64,000 bases of DNA from an uncultured Clostridia bacterium (GCA_947626145.1 CANQRB010000007.1:61468-125467), one strand, 5' to 3'. Shown: positions 28,901-37,500, counted from the first letter of the stretch. Notes: generated by a model from the letters alone, not told the origin. Numbers and translations are program-made.

Positions 28901-29793
28901 ACGAGGCTTTGAGCCTGTCCGTCCAGATTGGCAGCTATGAAGCCGTCCGCGTCGTCGGTCCTGTAATGCTCCATTGTGGCCAAAAGCTCGGCGCTGTCGC
29001 TTTCGTAGTCAAGGGTTATAGGTGTTTTTGCCTCCGGCTCCGGCTTCACATTCTCCGCTGCCGCGCCGGGCACGGTATCTATCACACTCAGAGCCTGAGC
29101 GGTCTTTTCCGGGCCGTTCACGTCCTCATTGGCAAGGATGGCCGCCCGAAGCATATCGGGTGAGTGTCCGACGCCGTAATTTCCGTTGGCGTGACCCATG
29201 AGCTGCCCCTGACAGTTGCCGTCGGCGACTATGGTGCAGAAGGTCAGAAACTCACGGTCGTAAAGGCTGAGGCCGGTGCGATTGTAGAAGTCGCCGAAGC
29301 ATATTCCCGAAAGGTACAGGGTTTGCAGCTTCATGGCGGGAGCCATGCCCTCGGTTATTGTGCCTATCTGCGGCCCAAAGAGGAAACGCTGCACCGTCAG
29401 GCCGTCATTGTAGCGGTTTTCCTCATTTGAGGTTATCCGTGTCCTGTAAGCCGTGTCGGCGCCCAAGGTCTCAAGTGCCGCGTCCGCCGCGTCAAGGGCG
29501 CCCGCCGCCCGGGTGTAGCCGCAGTAGGCCGCGCTGTGATATATGGCCTCCTTTATCTCAACGGGCGTGAGGCCGTCATTGAGAGCGGCCTCCACTTCAC
29601 CGGCGATTTTGTCATACACCATGTTTGCACTGAGGGTCACGAGGGTCGACAGATGCCTGTGTCTGGCGTCCAAATTTTCACTTATGAAACTCTCCTTTTC
29701 GGCGGCGCTCATGTTCTGTTCTCCCGCCGCACCGCAGGTGGCCGAGCAAATCAAAAGGGCCGCCGCCGTAAGAATTGAAATAAGCTTTTTCAT
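25960..29793 (-). CDS. Giant CMD-CuAO_N-cupin-carboxylesterase lipoprotein
   Basis: The 1277-residue lipoprotein (lipobox SATC) is a rare multidomain fusion. Residues about 20-330 hold two carboxymuconolactone-decarboxylase-like domains (LTPVEIKEAIYHSAAYCG, CTIVADGNCQGQLMGHANG). Residues about 385-520 are two copper-amine-oxidase-N units. Residues about 525-790 are two cupins with metal-binding His motifs (TDWHSHDGGQILLV and SPHSHQGGQIIAVT). Residues about 800-1275 are a type B carboxylesterase with VWLHGGGFSSG, nucleophile FGESGGGAKV and the late His in SYHTAEIPF. I chose ATG 29793 because AAGGAGG precedes it; it starts 2 bases after the upstream stop. The domains suggest processing of a cyclic or aromatic ester outside the cell, but no pathway can be named. 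Confidence 0.85.
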   Translation of the reverse strand: MKKLISILTAAALLICSATCGAAGEQNMSAAEKESFISENLDARHRHLSTLVTLSANMVYDKIAGEVEAALNDGLTPVEIKEAIYHSAAYCGYTRAAGALDAADAALETLGADTAYRTRITSNEENRYNDGLTVQRFLFGPQIGTITEGMAPAMKLQTLYLSGICFGDFYNRTGLSLYDREFLTFCTIVADGNCQGQLMGHANGNYGVGHSPDMLRAAILANEDVNGPEKTAQALSVIDTVPGAAAENVKPEPEAKTPITLDYESDSAELLATMEHYRTDDADGFIAANLDGQAQSLVTEATIAAINGTAAPTSDNKALQNLIDLAVIAAEGGREAEVPAKVAEGISAGNSGDRMLAAALLATPYNGFPRTLNIMSAINSALADLPEPEKTVVTMTIGSPTMTVNGAEAPIDAEGTVPMVTNGRTLLPVRAFVEAIGGSVSWDDASRTATLTYNGTEIKLTVDSAAALLNGEERTLDVAPVVVNGRTMLPIRFIAESFGFTVLWNGETQTVTVIDADTIDYVFPRGMVNPVPNFTGVSYLNFMTGYDETMKIPSFGLVTFEPCTRTDWHSHDGGQILLVTEGRGIFKAEGEPARYMLPGDVIMIAPGQKHIHAAADDSWFAHIALSTNPGAGTTNWYEKVGDEEYQTYVAEAEASGRTAEVRNTVFPRGEAYTSQGLNGAAYKNTLVEYENIWNCPEVDNYTLEAGASVSPHSHQGGQIIAVTNGGGSYTENGETKELKPGDILTVQPGAIHSITAGGSGIAFIAVNGNPGSDAVTWESGPVAPTEQSAVAKTEAGLVQGEIRNGIYTYLGVPYAEAKERFVPAEKVTPWEGVRPALEYGPMSPQGMVQGGTDNNCQNLNIWTPALADGGKRPVMVWLHGGGFSSGTANETTTDGENLSRKGDVVVVSVNHRLNLMGHLDLSAYGDKYKYSANVGIADIVDALKWIRDNIEQFGGDPDNVTVFGESGGGAKVLALMTAPEAKGLFDKGIVESGATETVGPVFTSLEASRRVTELMLGELGITPDRIEELQTVDYDRLNEAGNAALAQTAQEFKIPAALGAGYSMEWEPVLDGDYMPTDPVTADSFAEAGRDVPLLIGTNLNEWTVMGSMFGGGQQDNAGLDERMRQTYGDDAQRVMEEFAKAYPNEEPENALYIDTLIRMPILKIMSHKADQNGAPVYSYIFSWGTSYHTAEIPFVFNNVDKTQVSGDPEEARKLSEVMSQAWINFARTGNPGGNGVPSWEPYTRSGGAVMIFDNETYLTHNHDKELLEILAPDYEY

Positions 29794-29795
29794 TT

Positions 29796-31658
29796 TTAAT
29801 TCCTCCTTAACATCCACAAAATAATATCCTGTTGGTTTGCGGCGATGCCTCCGCCGCCATGGTAGCTGTATATGCCCAGATCGTTGAAGAACTCATCGTC
29901 CCGCACGTCAAGAACCAGCAGCCCGTCGATTTCCTCATCCGTCATGCCCTCGGCGGCGTAGGCCTCCCGAAGAGAAGCGTATGCCCGGCGGGCCTGAGCC
30001 GAGCCGTAGTATTCGTCGTTCTCCGCTATGAAGATATACACCGGCAGCCGCGCGGAGGCCGCGTTTTCAAAGCCGCCGTCCCACTGGGACGAGATATGCA
30101 GGTAAGCCGCGAACAGCTCCGGTCTCATGTCAACCGCCCTCGAAAGGGTCTCTCCTCCGGCGGAAAAGCCCGCCGCGTATATCCGCTTTGGGTCGACGGG
30201 GAAGTTTTCCACAAAATAGTCGGCAAGCTCGACAGTCTGACGGGCCGATTTCGCGCCCCAGTCGGTGAGGCTGGGCGAAACCACGATGAAGTCTCCTCCC
30301 AGCTCGGTCCACGCGGCCGCGTTGCCCTCGGCGTAACGGTTCTCCGTAAGGGGCGTCGTCTCAATGGTATTGAACAGATTGCTCCAGCCGGGCAGGGTCA
30401 TCAGCATGGGATAGGTTTTGCTTTCGTCGTACCCCGCCGGAAGAATGTAGGTGTAGTGGATATTGCCGTCCGCTCCGGCGAGTACATTGTTGAGGTGAGT
30501 TTCCCGTTCGCCGCCGAAACGCAGGGTTTTCGCCGCGGTCAGTGGTCTGAGCGCCCCTTTCTCCCACAGGAACAGCTTTAGCGTGCCTCCGCCACCGGCG
30601 TTTATCGTGCCCTCCGGTTTATTTATGTTCACGTCCGCCAGAGTCCCGCCGCCGTCGTAAAAGGCGACTATGATGTCGGCGCTGTCGGGGTTCCCTTTTA
30701 TGTCGAGGGAGTATGTCAGCTCGCCGCCGCGCAGCTCCGCCGAGGCAAAGTCAGCGGTAAGCTCCCCGCCGTTTTCAGCGAAAACCCCGCTCAGCCAGCG
30801 GTCAAAATCATCTCCCCAGCCGCCGCCCGAGGCAAAGCCGTGGTACAGACCCTCAAGCATATTAGTTTCGACAGGTATACCCGCCTCACGGAGGGCGACA
30901 ATGTGATTTTCGATCTGACCTCGGAACACCTCGTTGCTGCCATAGCAAACGTAGGTTGGCGGCAGCTCGGCCTCCCGAAACTTATCAACGTCAAGGGACG
31001 CCACGCTGAGCCTGCCGTAAAATGAGTAAAACATCCCTTCCGCGGCCAAGTCGGCGCTCACTTGATCCAGTTCATCGGGGACATAGCCGCTGTCGATGGC
31101 GGTTCCGTTCACAAGCCCGTCAAAGTTCATGGCCACTTCTCCGCTCAGGATGCCGCCGGCGCTGAAGCCGATTGACGCTATATCCCGGGGGTCGATGCCG
31201 TAGATGTCGGCGTGTTTCCGCACGAACCTTATGCCTCTTGCCAAATCGAGGGCGCCCTCCTCCTGGGTATAGGGACGGAGCCGGTAATTGACGACAAAGC
31301 ACTGATAGCCGTAACGGTTGAGCATTCTCGCCACCGGAGCGCCTTCATTGTCGCCGCGGAACATGAAAACCCCGCCCGGATTTATCATCACGGCGCCCTT
31401 TATCTGCGTACCCTCGTCCGCCGGATAAAAAATCATATTCGGCCGGAACTCGGGCGGATCAAAGTAATTGCCGTTGTTGACGGTATAGCTTGTGGTGGCC
31501 GGGGCATTTCCCTCGTCCCAAAAATAAATGGTCTGAGTCCGTCCGGCGTCGGGAATAAAGCTCGAAGCGTTGCCGCTGTCGTTTTCCGCCGCGCTGCACG
31601 CCGACGCAGCCAGCACGACAGCCAGCCCCAGAACCATTCCGATAATATTTTTCATCAT
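29796..31658 (-). CDS. Double alpha/beta hydrolase lipoprotein
   Basis: The 620-residue lipoprotein (lipobox SACS region after MMKNIIGMVLGLAVVLAA) has a BD-FAE/acetyl-esterase-type domain at about 40-300 (MINPGGVFMFRG, nucleophile GFSAGGILSGE, GLYHGFASGGG). A W-x-PL module follows at about 305-385 (LKLFLWEKGALRPLTAAK). A second esterase D-like domain occupies 390-620 (YILPAGYDE, GFSAGGETLSR, SYHGGGG). It heads a three-gene operon behind a LysR-type promoter. The mirrored order of its two hydrolase types compared with the gene at 23848 suggests domain shuffling. Confidence 0.82.
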   Translation of the reverse strand: MMKNIIGMVLGLAVVLAASACSAAENDSGNASSFIPDAGRTQTIYFWDEGNAPATTSYTVNNGNYFDPPEFRPNMIFYPADEGTQIKGAVMINPGGVFMFRGDNEGAPVARMLNRYGYQCFVVNYRLRPYTQEEGALDLARGIRFVRKHADIYGIDPRDIASIGFSAGGILSGEVAMNFDGLVNGTAIDSGYVPDELDQVSADLAAEGMFYSFYGRLSVASLDVDKFREAELPPTYVCYGSNEVFRGQIENHIVALREAGIPVETNMLEGLYHGFASGGGWGDDFDRWLSGVFAENGGELTADFASAELRGGELTYSLDIKGNPDSADIIVAFYDGGGTLADVNINKPEGTINAGGGGTLKLFLWEKGALRPLTAAKTLRFGGERETHLNNVLAGADGNIHYTYILPAGYDESKTYPMLMTLPGWSNLFNTIETTPLTENRYAEGNAAAWTELGGDFIVVSPSLTDWGAKSARQTVELADYFVENFPVDPKRIYAAGFSAGGETLSRAVDMRPELFAAYLHISSQWDGGFENAASARLPVYIFIAENDEYYGSAQARRAYASLREAYAAEGMTDEEIDGLLVLDVRDDEFFNDLGIYSYHGGGGIAANQQDIILWMLRRN

Positions 31659-31692
31659 TCCACATCCTTCCTTGAAAACTTTACCTAATCAT

Positions 31693-31759
31693 ATTTTACA
31701 ACAGCTTATCAAAAAAGGGAAGTTCAAAAAAGTTTATACGGTTAAACCAAAAGGTTGAA
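31693..31759 (-). promoter_or_regulatory. LysR-type operator/promoter of the hydrolase operon
   Basis: On the minus strand TTCAACC-TTTT-GGTTTAA (31742-31759) is followed by GTATAAACTTTTTTGAAC, -35 TTCCCT, a 17-bp spacer and -10 TAAAAT (31693-31698). The spacing is identical to the sites at 8.5 and 12.9 kb. Confidence 0.6.
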
Positions 31760-31932
31760 GCCGGGGCGATATTTATTCAGCGTTTACTTAATTTGACGGT
31801 GCAGCCTCTACCGTAAAATTATATGGATTATTACCGGAACAGCCGCACGAACAATCAAAAACCCGCCCACGCAAGCGCACGGCTTGTGATGAGCGGGAGT
31901 GATAAAGCGATCTGATTTACGGCATCGAACGG

Positions 31933-33405
31933 TCAGTTGCCGCTGCTATTCGCCTCCAATGTAAACCAAAAGATACTGCCCTTGCCGGCCTCGCTGTCCA
32001 CGCCAAACCTTGCGTTATGCGCGGATAAAATTTCTTTGGAGATAGCGAGGCCAAGCCCGGAGCCCGTTTTATTCCGCTGTTGCTGCTTTCTGGTGAAATA
32101 CCGTTCCCAGATATAGGGCAAATCCGCTTTATCGATGCCCTCGCCGAAATCCTGCACAGAGAATCGTATCGTATCGTCTATACGTTTCACGCAGACGCGG
32201 ATTTTTTGTCCGGAAGCGGAATGGGTCAGCGCGTTATCAATAAAGTTATACATCACCCTGGTGATACTGTTTTCGTCACAGCAGGCAAACAGGTTTTCCG
32301 TAATTTCCGTGTCTATTTGAAGCCCGTTTTTTGTACACAGAGGCAGAAAGCCGGCGGCTGTTCTTTCCGCAAGGGCGCTCACATTCACCTTTGTCTTGTG
32401 AAGCTCCGGTCCGCCGGACTGTATGGCCGAATAATCCAGTATTTCGTTCACCAGAGCGGAAAGGCGGTCGCTTTCTTTTATGATAACGGCGAGGTCGTTT
32501 TCCCGACTTTTCTCTTCTTCCCACGAAAAGTCGCGCACCATTTCCGCATATCCCTTTATCATCGTAAGGGGCGTTCGCAAATCATGAGAAATGTTTGCAA
32601 AAAACTCCCGGCGAATATTTTCGGCTTTCCACAGATTGTCGGATGCCTGGGTCAATGTGTCCGCCAATTCATCTATTTCACGGCAGAACCCATTTTCAAA
32701 GACAAGCTCTCCCGGAGCGGCTCCAATCCGTTTGGCATACGAAGTGATGGACTTGATAGGCGACGCGAATTTACGGGCAATGAAATACGCAATCAAAAAT
32801 CCGAGAAGCAGCGAAAAAAGCGTGACCCAAATCAGCTGCACCCGCAGCACGCTGATGGCGCCGCTGACGCTGCCCAGCGCCTTACTGATGTAGAGCGCCG
32901 CCTCTGTCCCGTCAAAGGTCAGCCGCGCTCCATAGATAAACGTGTCGCTGTCGTTTTCCAAATAGGAAACTGTGCCGTCGCTTTCGTTAAGACGGCGCAA
33001 AAAATCGCCGTACCCCTCCGGCAGATTGCGAAACGCACCTTTTTGCCAATTCAGTTCCTCGCCCTTATGATAAGGATTTTCATTGATTTCTTCACTGTAC
33101 GCGTGGTTTTGTCTTTGCTCATGATAGGTGTGTTCGTCCCCGCTGTACAAAACCGTACCGTTTAAATCGGTAACAAAAACCAAAAGAGCGTTTTGATAGG
33201 CAAGACTGTTCAATTCTTCCACAATCACATCGGTGTTCCGCGCTAATATGATTGAATTGGCGGCGCTTCTAATTCTGTTCATGGTCATTCTGTTGTAAAA
33301 GCCCTGCAAAAAGATTGTTTGCAGTACCCAGAGCACGCCGAAGATGATAGCTGTAAACAATACAAAATACAGCCATAGCTTTCGGCCAAAGGATTTAGAC
33401 TTCAA
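31933..33405 (-). CDS. Sensor histidine kinase
   Basis: The product of about 490 residues has two transmembrane segments, an extracytoplasmic sensor, HAMP, the H-box ANISHDLRTPLTMIKGYAEM, N-box NFIDNALTHSASG and G-box GSGLGLAIS. The open frame continues to 33507, but that part overlaps the end of the response regulator in another frame. TTG 33405, with GGGGTGG upstream, is the likely start, exactly as in the paralogous pair near 23 kb. Its partner regulator is frameshifted, so the system may be inactive or depend on sequence error at one base. Confidence 0.87.
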   Translation of the reverse strand: MKSKSFGRKLWLYFVLFTAIIFGVLWVLQTIFLQGFYNRMTMNRIRSAANSIILARNTDVIVEELNSLAYQNALLVFVTDLNGTVLYSGDEHTYHEQRQNHAYSEEINENPYHKGEELNWQKGAFRNLPEGYGDFLRRLNESDGTVSYLENDSDTFIYGARLTFDGTEAALYISKALGSVSGAISVLRVQLIWVTLFSLLLGFLIAYFIARKFASPIKSITSYAKRIGAAPGELVFENGFCREIDELADTLTQASDNLWKAENIRREFFANISHDLRTPLTMIKGYAEMVRDFSWEEEKSRENDLAVIIKESDRLSALVNEILDYSAIQSGGPELHKTKVNVSALAERTAAGFLPLCTKNGLQIDTEITENLFACCDENSITRVMYNFIDNALTHSASGQKIRVCVKRIDDTIRFSVQDFGEGIDKADLPYIWERYFTRKQQQRNKTGSGLGLAISKEILSAHNARFGVDSEAGKGSIFWFTLEANSSGN

Positions 33406-34062
33406 ATTTATATCCCACCCCTCGTACGGTTTTGATATAATCCCGACAATCTCCCAATTTGTTCCGCAGATGTTTGATTTGCCAGTCCACCGTCCGGTCC
33501 TCTCCAAAATAATCGTAGCCCCAAACGGCGTTTAAAATGTTGTCTCTGGAAGCGCCATGCCGCTGTGTTCGGCAAGATAAAGCAACACGTCAAATTCCTT
33601 TGCGGTGAGCTCAATTTCCGCTCCGTCTATATAAACGCCGCGCCCCGGCAGATCAATCTCAATCCGGCCGAAGCCCCGTCTGTCTGTCCGGGGAGACTGC
33701 TTCCCATGACGAGATACAATGACCTCAACGCGCGCCATCAGTTCTTTTGGAGAAAACGACTTGACGACGTAGTCATCTGCCCCTACTTCAAAACCGAACA
33801 GCTTATCATATTCCTCGCCGCGGGCAGACAGCATCAGAATAGGAATATCTTTTATCTTTTTGATTTCCTTGCTGGCCTTAAAACCGTCCATTTCCGGCAT
33901 CATTACGTCCATGATGATAATATCAAAATCGTTCTCCCGGCACAGCTGTACGGCCTCGAGTCCGGTAGTCACGGTCATCACTTCATAGCCATCACGTTCG
34001 GCATACCGCCTGATCAATTCATGAATGTCGCGTTCGTCATCCGCGACTAAAATCCTCGCCAT
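33395..34062 (-). pseudogene. OmpR-family response regulator with a one-base frameshift
   Basis: The frame starting MARILVADDERDIHELIRRY has a normal receiver domain (phospho-Asp in IIIMDVMMPEMDGF) and the start of the winged helix up to GMALP. It then runs into a stop at 33532. One base further the expected text resumes: RDNILNAVWGYDYFGEDRTV, DWQIKHLRNKLGD and GVGYKFEV, ending at 33395. A single missing base in CTTCCAGAGAC (near 33550) explains this. It could be a real mutation or an assembly error. Confidence 0.85.
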
Positions 34063-34133
34063 CGTTCGCCGCATCCTGTTTTTCTATACTCTCATTATAC
34101 AGCAAATCGGACCGTTTTGCAAGAAATAATTTA

Positions 34134-34157
34134 GGGGCGCGGCCACGGCCGCGCCCC
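34134..34157 (-). terminator. Terminator downstream of the small secreted protein gene
   Basis: GGGGCGCGGCC and GGCCGCGCCCC form a nearly perfect GC hairpin 16 bases past the stop at 34174, followed on the minus strand by TAAATTATTTC. Confidence 0.6.
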
Positions 34158-34173
34158 GGTTAGCGTATCGAAA

Positions 34174-34578
34174 TTAAACTTCCGCGCTTACATCTTCATC
34201 GTCCTCAAACTGGGCAAAATGCTGATGCCTTTCCGAAGGGGACATTTCAGATATGTCGCTGTATCTCGCGCTGATTCTTTCGTGCTTGGCCTTCGCCTCG
34301 GCTTTGATTGCATCAAATTCCTCCTGGGTAATCTCGCCGGCCGCAAGGCGTTCTTCCGCGTTTTCAGTCAGATAGCCTTCCCGTACTTTGTCGGCGCCAT
34401 TTCGATAACTGTACCCGGTTGTGTCAATTTCTTTTTCCTCCGAGGTAAATCCGCTCTGTGCCATCTTCTCCTTGCCGATGTTGTAGCTGTAATTATCATC
34501 TGCCGCAAATACGCCAACTGCGCTGCAGACCATGATAACCGCCGCCACCGTCATACCGAGTAATGCCTTTGCTTTCAT
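34174..34578 (-). CDS. Small secreted charged protein
   Basis: The 134-residue product has a clear signal peptide (MKAKALLGMTVAAVIMVCSA, cleavage VFA-AD). The start is ATG 34578 behind AAGGAGTG. The mature part is polar and helical, with LAAGEITQEEFDAIKAEAKA resembling the short SHOCT-like helix hairpin and an acidic tail. Function is unknown. Direct TGTGGA repeats spaced 11 bp just upstream of a TATAAT promoter suggest control by the neighbouring two-component system. Confidence 0.75.
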   Translation of the reverse strand: MKAKALLGMTVAAVIMVCSAVGVFAADDNYSYNIGKEKMAQSGFTSEEKEIDTTGYSYRNGADKVREGYLTENAEERLAAGEITQEEFDAIKAEAKAKHERISARYSDISEMSPSERHQHFAQFEDDEDVSAEV

Positions 34579-34635
34579 AAAAAACACTCCTTAAAATTTT
34601 TATTTAGAACCCTTTTCGGTTTCTATGACTTTATT

Positions 34636-34686
34636 ATACATCGTGTTTTAGGAAAGAAAATGGGATTTATGTGGAATGTTTGTGGA
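34636..34686 (-). promoter_or_regulatory. Promoter with putative response-regulator boxes
   Basis: The minus strand has a TATAAT -10 and a weak -35. Immediately upstream TGTGGA occurs at 34670 and 34681, an 11-bp period. A weak -35 with tandem boxes fits activation by an OmpR-type regulator. Confidence 0.45.
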
Positions 34687-34790
34687 AAAATATTATACAA
34701 AAACAAATTGCTGTTGAGTGTGATATGTAACGAATATCTTGCTCCAAATCTGGGATAAGGTGATAATCTTATTCGTTTGAGTCTAAGTAT

Positions 34791-35248
34791 TTACCTGCGG
34801 ATGTACAAAGTCTGTAGACATGAAAGAACAGTTGAGCAATTCCGGCAAAGGGGAAGGTGCGCAATCGTCTCGGCAAACTGCGCCGGCGCCTCGCCTCCCT
34901 CGATGGGGAGAAAGCCCTTCCCGCTCACGACCATAAGCCGCGCCTCCTCCAAACCGCCGTATCCCTTGGTATATCCGACGCGCAGGACAAAATCATCTCC
35001 CTGAGCGATTTGTTTCGTCTCTTTGCACAGCCGGTCAAAATCCGCCATAAACAAAAGGCTTTGCCGGTAGAAATGCTCTCCGGCGGGCGTCAGAGAAAAA
35101 TGCCGGTTCTCCCGTTTCAATTGTTTTACTCCCAGCTCCCGCTCCAGGGCTTGAACCTGCTGAGAGATCGCGGACTGCGATATGTAACATTGCTCCGCCG
35201 CCTCGCTGAAGCTGCCCAGACGTGAAAGTATTTAATTTGTTTCAACAT
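34791..35248 (-). pseudogene. LysR-family regulator, frameshifted and internally deleted
   Basis: ATG 35248 starts MLKQIKYF. After a frameshift the text continues LGSFSEAAEQCYISQSAISQ and QVQALERELGVKQLKREN, the classical LysR DNA-binding domain. From about GYGGLEEARLMVVSGKGFLP the sequence jumps to the C-terminal effector region (APAQFAETIAHLPLCR), so some 130-150 residues of the middle are missing. About 150 residues remain of about 300. It marks the left edge of the decayed island. Confidence 0.8.
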
Positions 35249-35447
35249 GGCATTTTCCCCTTTCGATGGGCGTTCGTTGTGATATTTTTACGGGTGTACA
35301 CAAATATTATAAATGATATGACTGATAAAATCAAGTGCATAAAATACGATGACAGGAAATTATGCAAAACCTTAACCATTTATATTTCCCATAAAGTGTA
35401 TATATACGACGTTGTTCACCATGCGCTGAAGCGCTGCCCGTTTTCAT

Positions 35448-35801
35448 TTAAATCCTATTTTTACGTTTCTTTACGCTGCTATCCGGTTTAAAAAACGAGC
35501 TGTAAAACCTCGCATCCGGGTCATCCATCAGCCAGCCATACTTTTGCATAAATGTCAGTTTTTCGTCGTCGGTTTCAAAGATCACCACGGTCTCGGCGTC
35601 TGAAATTATCACCTTGTCCCGGCCGTCGAAAAATTCATCTTTAGGTTTCAGTTGTATTGCCTTAGGGACTCCGTTCTCAATGATATTCCGATATATGACG
35701 TCCTTGTTTTTCTTTGACCTGTAGTCACTCCCGACAACGCCGTCAAGCATCCCTTTGTCTAACTTTGTGAGGATGCTGCGCTCCAATTCTGTAAAATTCA
35801 T
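35448..35801 (-). CDS. Hypothetical protein
   Basis: The 117-residue soluble protein starts MNFTELERSILTKLDKGMLD behind AGAAGG. It is charged, with an internal KVIISDAETVVIFETDDEKL segment and a basic tail KKRKNRI. I do not recognise a family. It lies 100 bases after the relaxase gene in the same direction in the AT-rich island, so it may belong to the mobilization unit. Confidence 0.55.
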   Translation of the reverse strand: MNFTELERSILTKLDKGMLDGVVGSDYRSKKNKDVIYRNIIENGVPKAIQLKPKDEFFDGRDKVIISDAETVVIFETDDEKLTFMQKYGWLMDDPDARFYSSFFKPDSSVKKRKNRI

Positions 35802-35902
35802 ATCAATACCTTCTTTCTTTTGATTATGGAAGTGTGTGATATTAAATAATTAATTATGATAGCTGGCGATAAAACGCCATATCAATAGAACGGAACGGCT
35901 GT

Positions 35903-36394
35903 TCACGCCGCTCCGTTTTCGTCTTGATTTCCTATGCGCAGGATACATGGGATTTTATATGGCTCCAACAGCTTGGCCATCTCCTTTCTGAGCCAAAAGA
36001 CTTTGCTGTTGGTAAAGTTAAACTTATTCCCGGTTCTAAGATTAACAGTGTTCATTGCCCAGTGGATATGTAGATTGTCGGTGTCAGTGTGTACGCCAAA
36101 CACCAACTGATAGTCCGGGAACAAAGCACAGACGTCATAGCCTATACTAAACGCTCCATTCGGACCTATTTCTTCCTTTACGTCGAAAGACAGTATAAAA
36201 TGCTCCAGCATCCTGCCGCTGTCCTTCATGTAGTAGTCCCTTACCGTCATCATATAGAACGCCGGACTGTTGAGAAAAACTCCCTGACCTCCTATCAAAT
36301 TGCCGGTTTTGCCTCCGTTGATAACATAGTTTGTTACGATCCCAATTAAATCTATATCTCTGTATGCTTCGTCAATTATCACAAGGCTTGCCAT
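35903..36394 (-). CDS. Relaxase/mobilization nuclease, short or truncated
   Basis: The 163-residue product carries the metal-binding signature of MOB-type relaxases in VFGVHTDTDNLHIHWAMNTV (HxDxxNLHIH) and the following LRTGNKFNFTN. The expected N-terminal tyrosine region and C-terminal extension are short or absent; full relaxases are usually over 300 residues. It overlaps the MobC-like gene by 16 bases. It probably nicked an oriT in an ancestral mobilizable element and may now be inactive. Confidence 0.7.
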   Translation of the reverse strand: MASLVIIDEAYRDIDLIGIVTNYVINGGKTGNLIGGQGVFLNSPAFYMMTVRDYYMKDSGRMLEHFILSFDVKEEIGPNGAFSIGYDVCALFPDYQLVFGVHTDTDNLHIHWAMNTVNLRTGNKFNFTNSKVFWLRKEMAKLLEPYKIPCILRIGNQDENGAA

Positions 36395-36648
36395 AGCTGT
36401 TCTACTCCTTCTCTGATTTTCATAAAATACTCCATAGAATTTCCCGGAAAACCGTATAAGGCTTGAAATTTATTTATGTTAGTAGTTATATCGGCCAGTA
36501 TCGGCAGCATTTCATTGTTGGTGGACTTCACACTCTTGTATAATATGTTTTTCTTTACATAGCTGCTGATGCTTAGACCTGAATGCTCAACAAAATCGTC
36601 TAATATACTCTTTTCTTCATCCGTAAGATTTACACTTAATCTGTACAT
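36379..36648 (-). CDS. MobC-like mobilization protein
   Basis: The 89-residue protein begins YRLSVNLTDEEKSILDDFVE with a ribbon-helix-helix-like N-terminus. It continues GLSISSYVKKNILYKS and ends with helices. This is the pattern of MobC/plasmid mobilization relaxosome proteins, which sit just upstream of the relaxase gene as here. The ribosome binding site is AAAGGGG. It would bind oriT and recruit the relaxase. Confidence 0.7.
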   Translation of the reverse strand: MYRLSVNLTDEEKSILDDFVEHSGLSISSYVKKNILYKSVKSTNNEMLPILADITTNINKFQALYGFPGNSMEYFMKIREGVEQLWQAL

Positions 36649-36961
36649 TGATATCTACCCCTTTATAAAAGCTTTAATTTTTTTATATTCACTAAATTAT
36701 CTACTGTAAACCCTTAATTTACTATTTAATCTATATCAGTTTGAGTCTATTTTGAGCCTTTCTTATCTGAAAATTTTAGCAAGAAATGAGAATTTTGCAC
36801 ATTTCTTTATCTTACTGTTATATGCCATTAGTTTTTTAAATTAATCGCGATTTATTGTTTGACGGTGCTCTGACTCTATTATGCACTTAATTGGTAACTC
36901 TATATATAATTATCCAACGGAACACTAACATAAGATAAAAAGCTATAGGAGGTAAAAATAA
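36649..36961. other. AT-rich gene-free stretch between mobC and the excisionase
   Basis: No gene is seen. The 313 bases separate divergent genes and should hold their promoters and possibly oriT. A TATAAT at about 36915 precedes the plus-strand gene. No clear inverted repeat typical of oriT could be assigned. Confidence 0.4.
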
Positions 36962-37144
36962 ATGCAGCCAGATAATGCAGAGTTGATAACTATAGATGAG
37001 ATGTGTGAGATGTTAATGATAGGACGCACCACAGCATACAAACTTCTGAGGTCAGGCACCCTCAAGGTTTTTAAGCTGGGCAAGGTGTGGAAGATTCCTA
37101 AAGCTTCTGTGATAGAATTAATTAACGAGCGCCGCTATAGTTAG
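36962..37144 (+). CDS. Excisionase-type helix-turn-helix protein
   Basis: The 60-residue protein has a MerR-like HTH_17 fold: ELITIDEMCEMLMIGRTTAY, then KLLRSGTLKVFKLGKVWKIP. The ribosome binding site is TAGGAGG. Proteins of this size and motif direct excision or activate genes in integrative elements. Confidence 0.8.
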   Translation: MQPDNAELITIDEMCEMLMIGRTTAYKLLRSGTLKVFKLGKVWKIPKASVIELINERRYS

Positions 37145-37452
37145 TTAGAGTTTTTTAGTGGGGATTGGCGATTTAGGGCTAGAGTTTTTTGTATTAATAT
37201 TATTAATAAGAGACGTGACAAAAATATTTTCGTGACAAATCCCATGAAACAGGGGATTTTCGAGTGTGACAAAGTTGCGTTTTATACCCCCAAAAAAGCC
37301 TTTTGTTACACCGACGATATGACATTCATCGTAAGATATTCAAACCCTTTGTGGTTAAAAGCTGCAAATTTGACAACGGATAGCTGTTAAATTTACAGAA
37401 TGATATTGTACGATTTCTTTTGTAAATCCATCAAATTTCAGTTATATAACTA

Positions 37453-37500
37453 AACCAAAGTGAACTCTGCCATTTTTAGAGGTGGAGTTCACTTTGGTTT
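37453..37500. repeat. Perfect 16-bp inverted repeat
   Basis: AAACCAAAGTGAACTC pairs with GAGTTCACTTTGGTTT around a 17-base loop, followed by TTTCGG. It may be a terminator or a single-strand origin-like hairpin. Confidence 0.6.
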
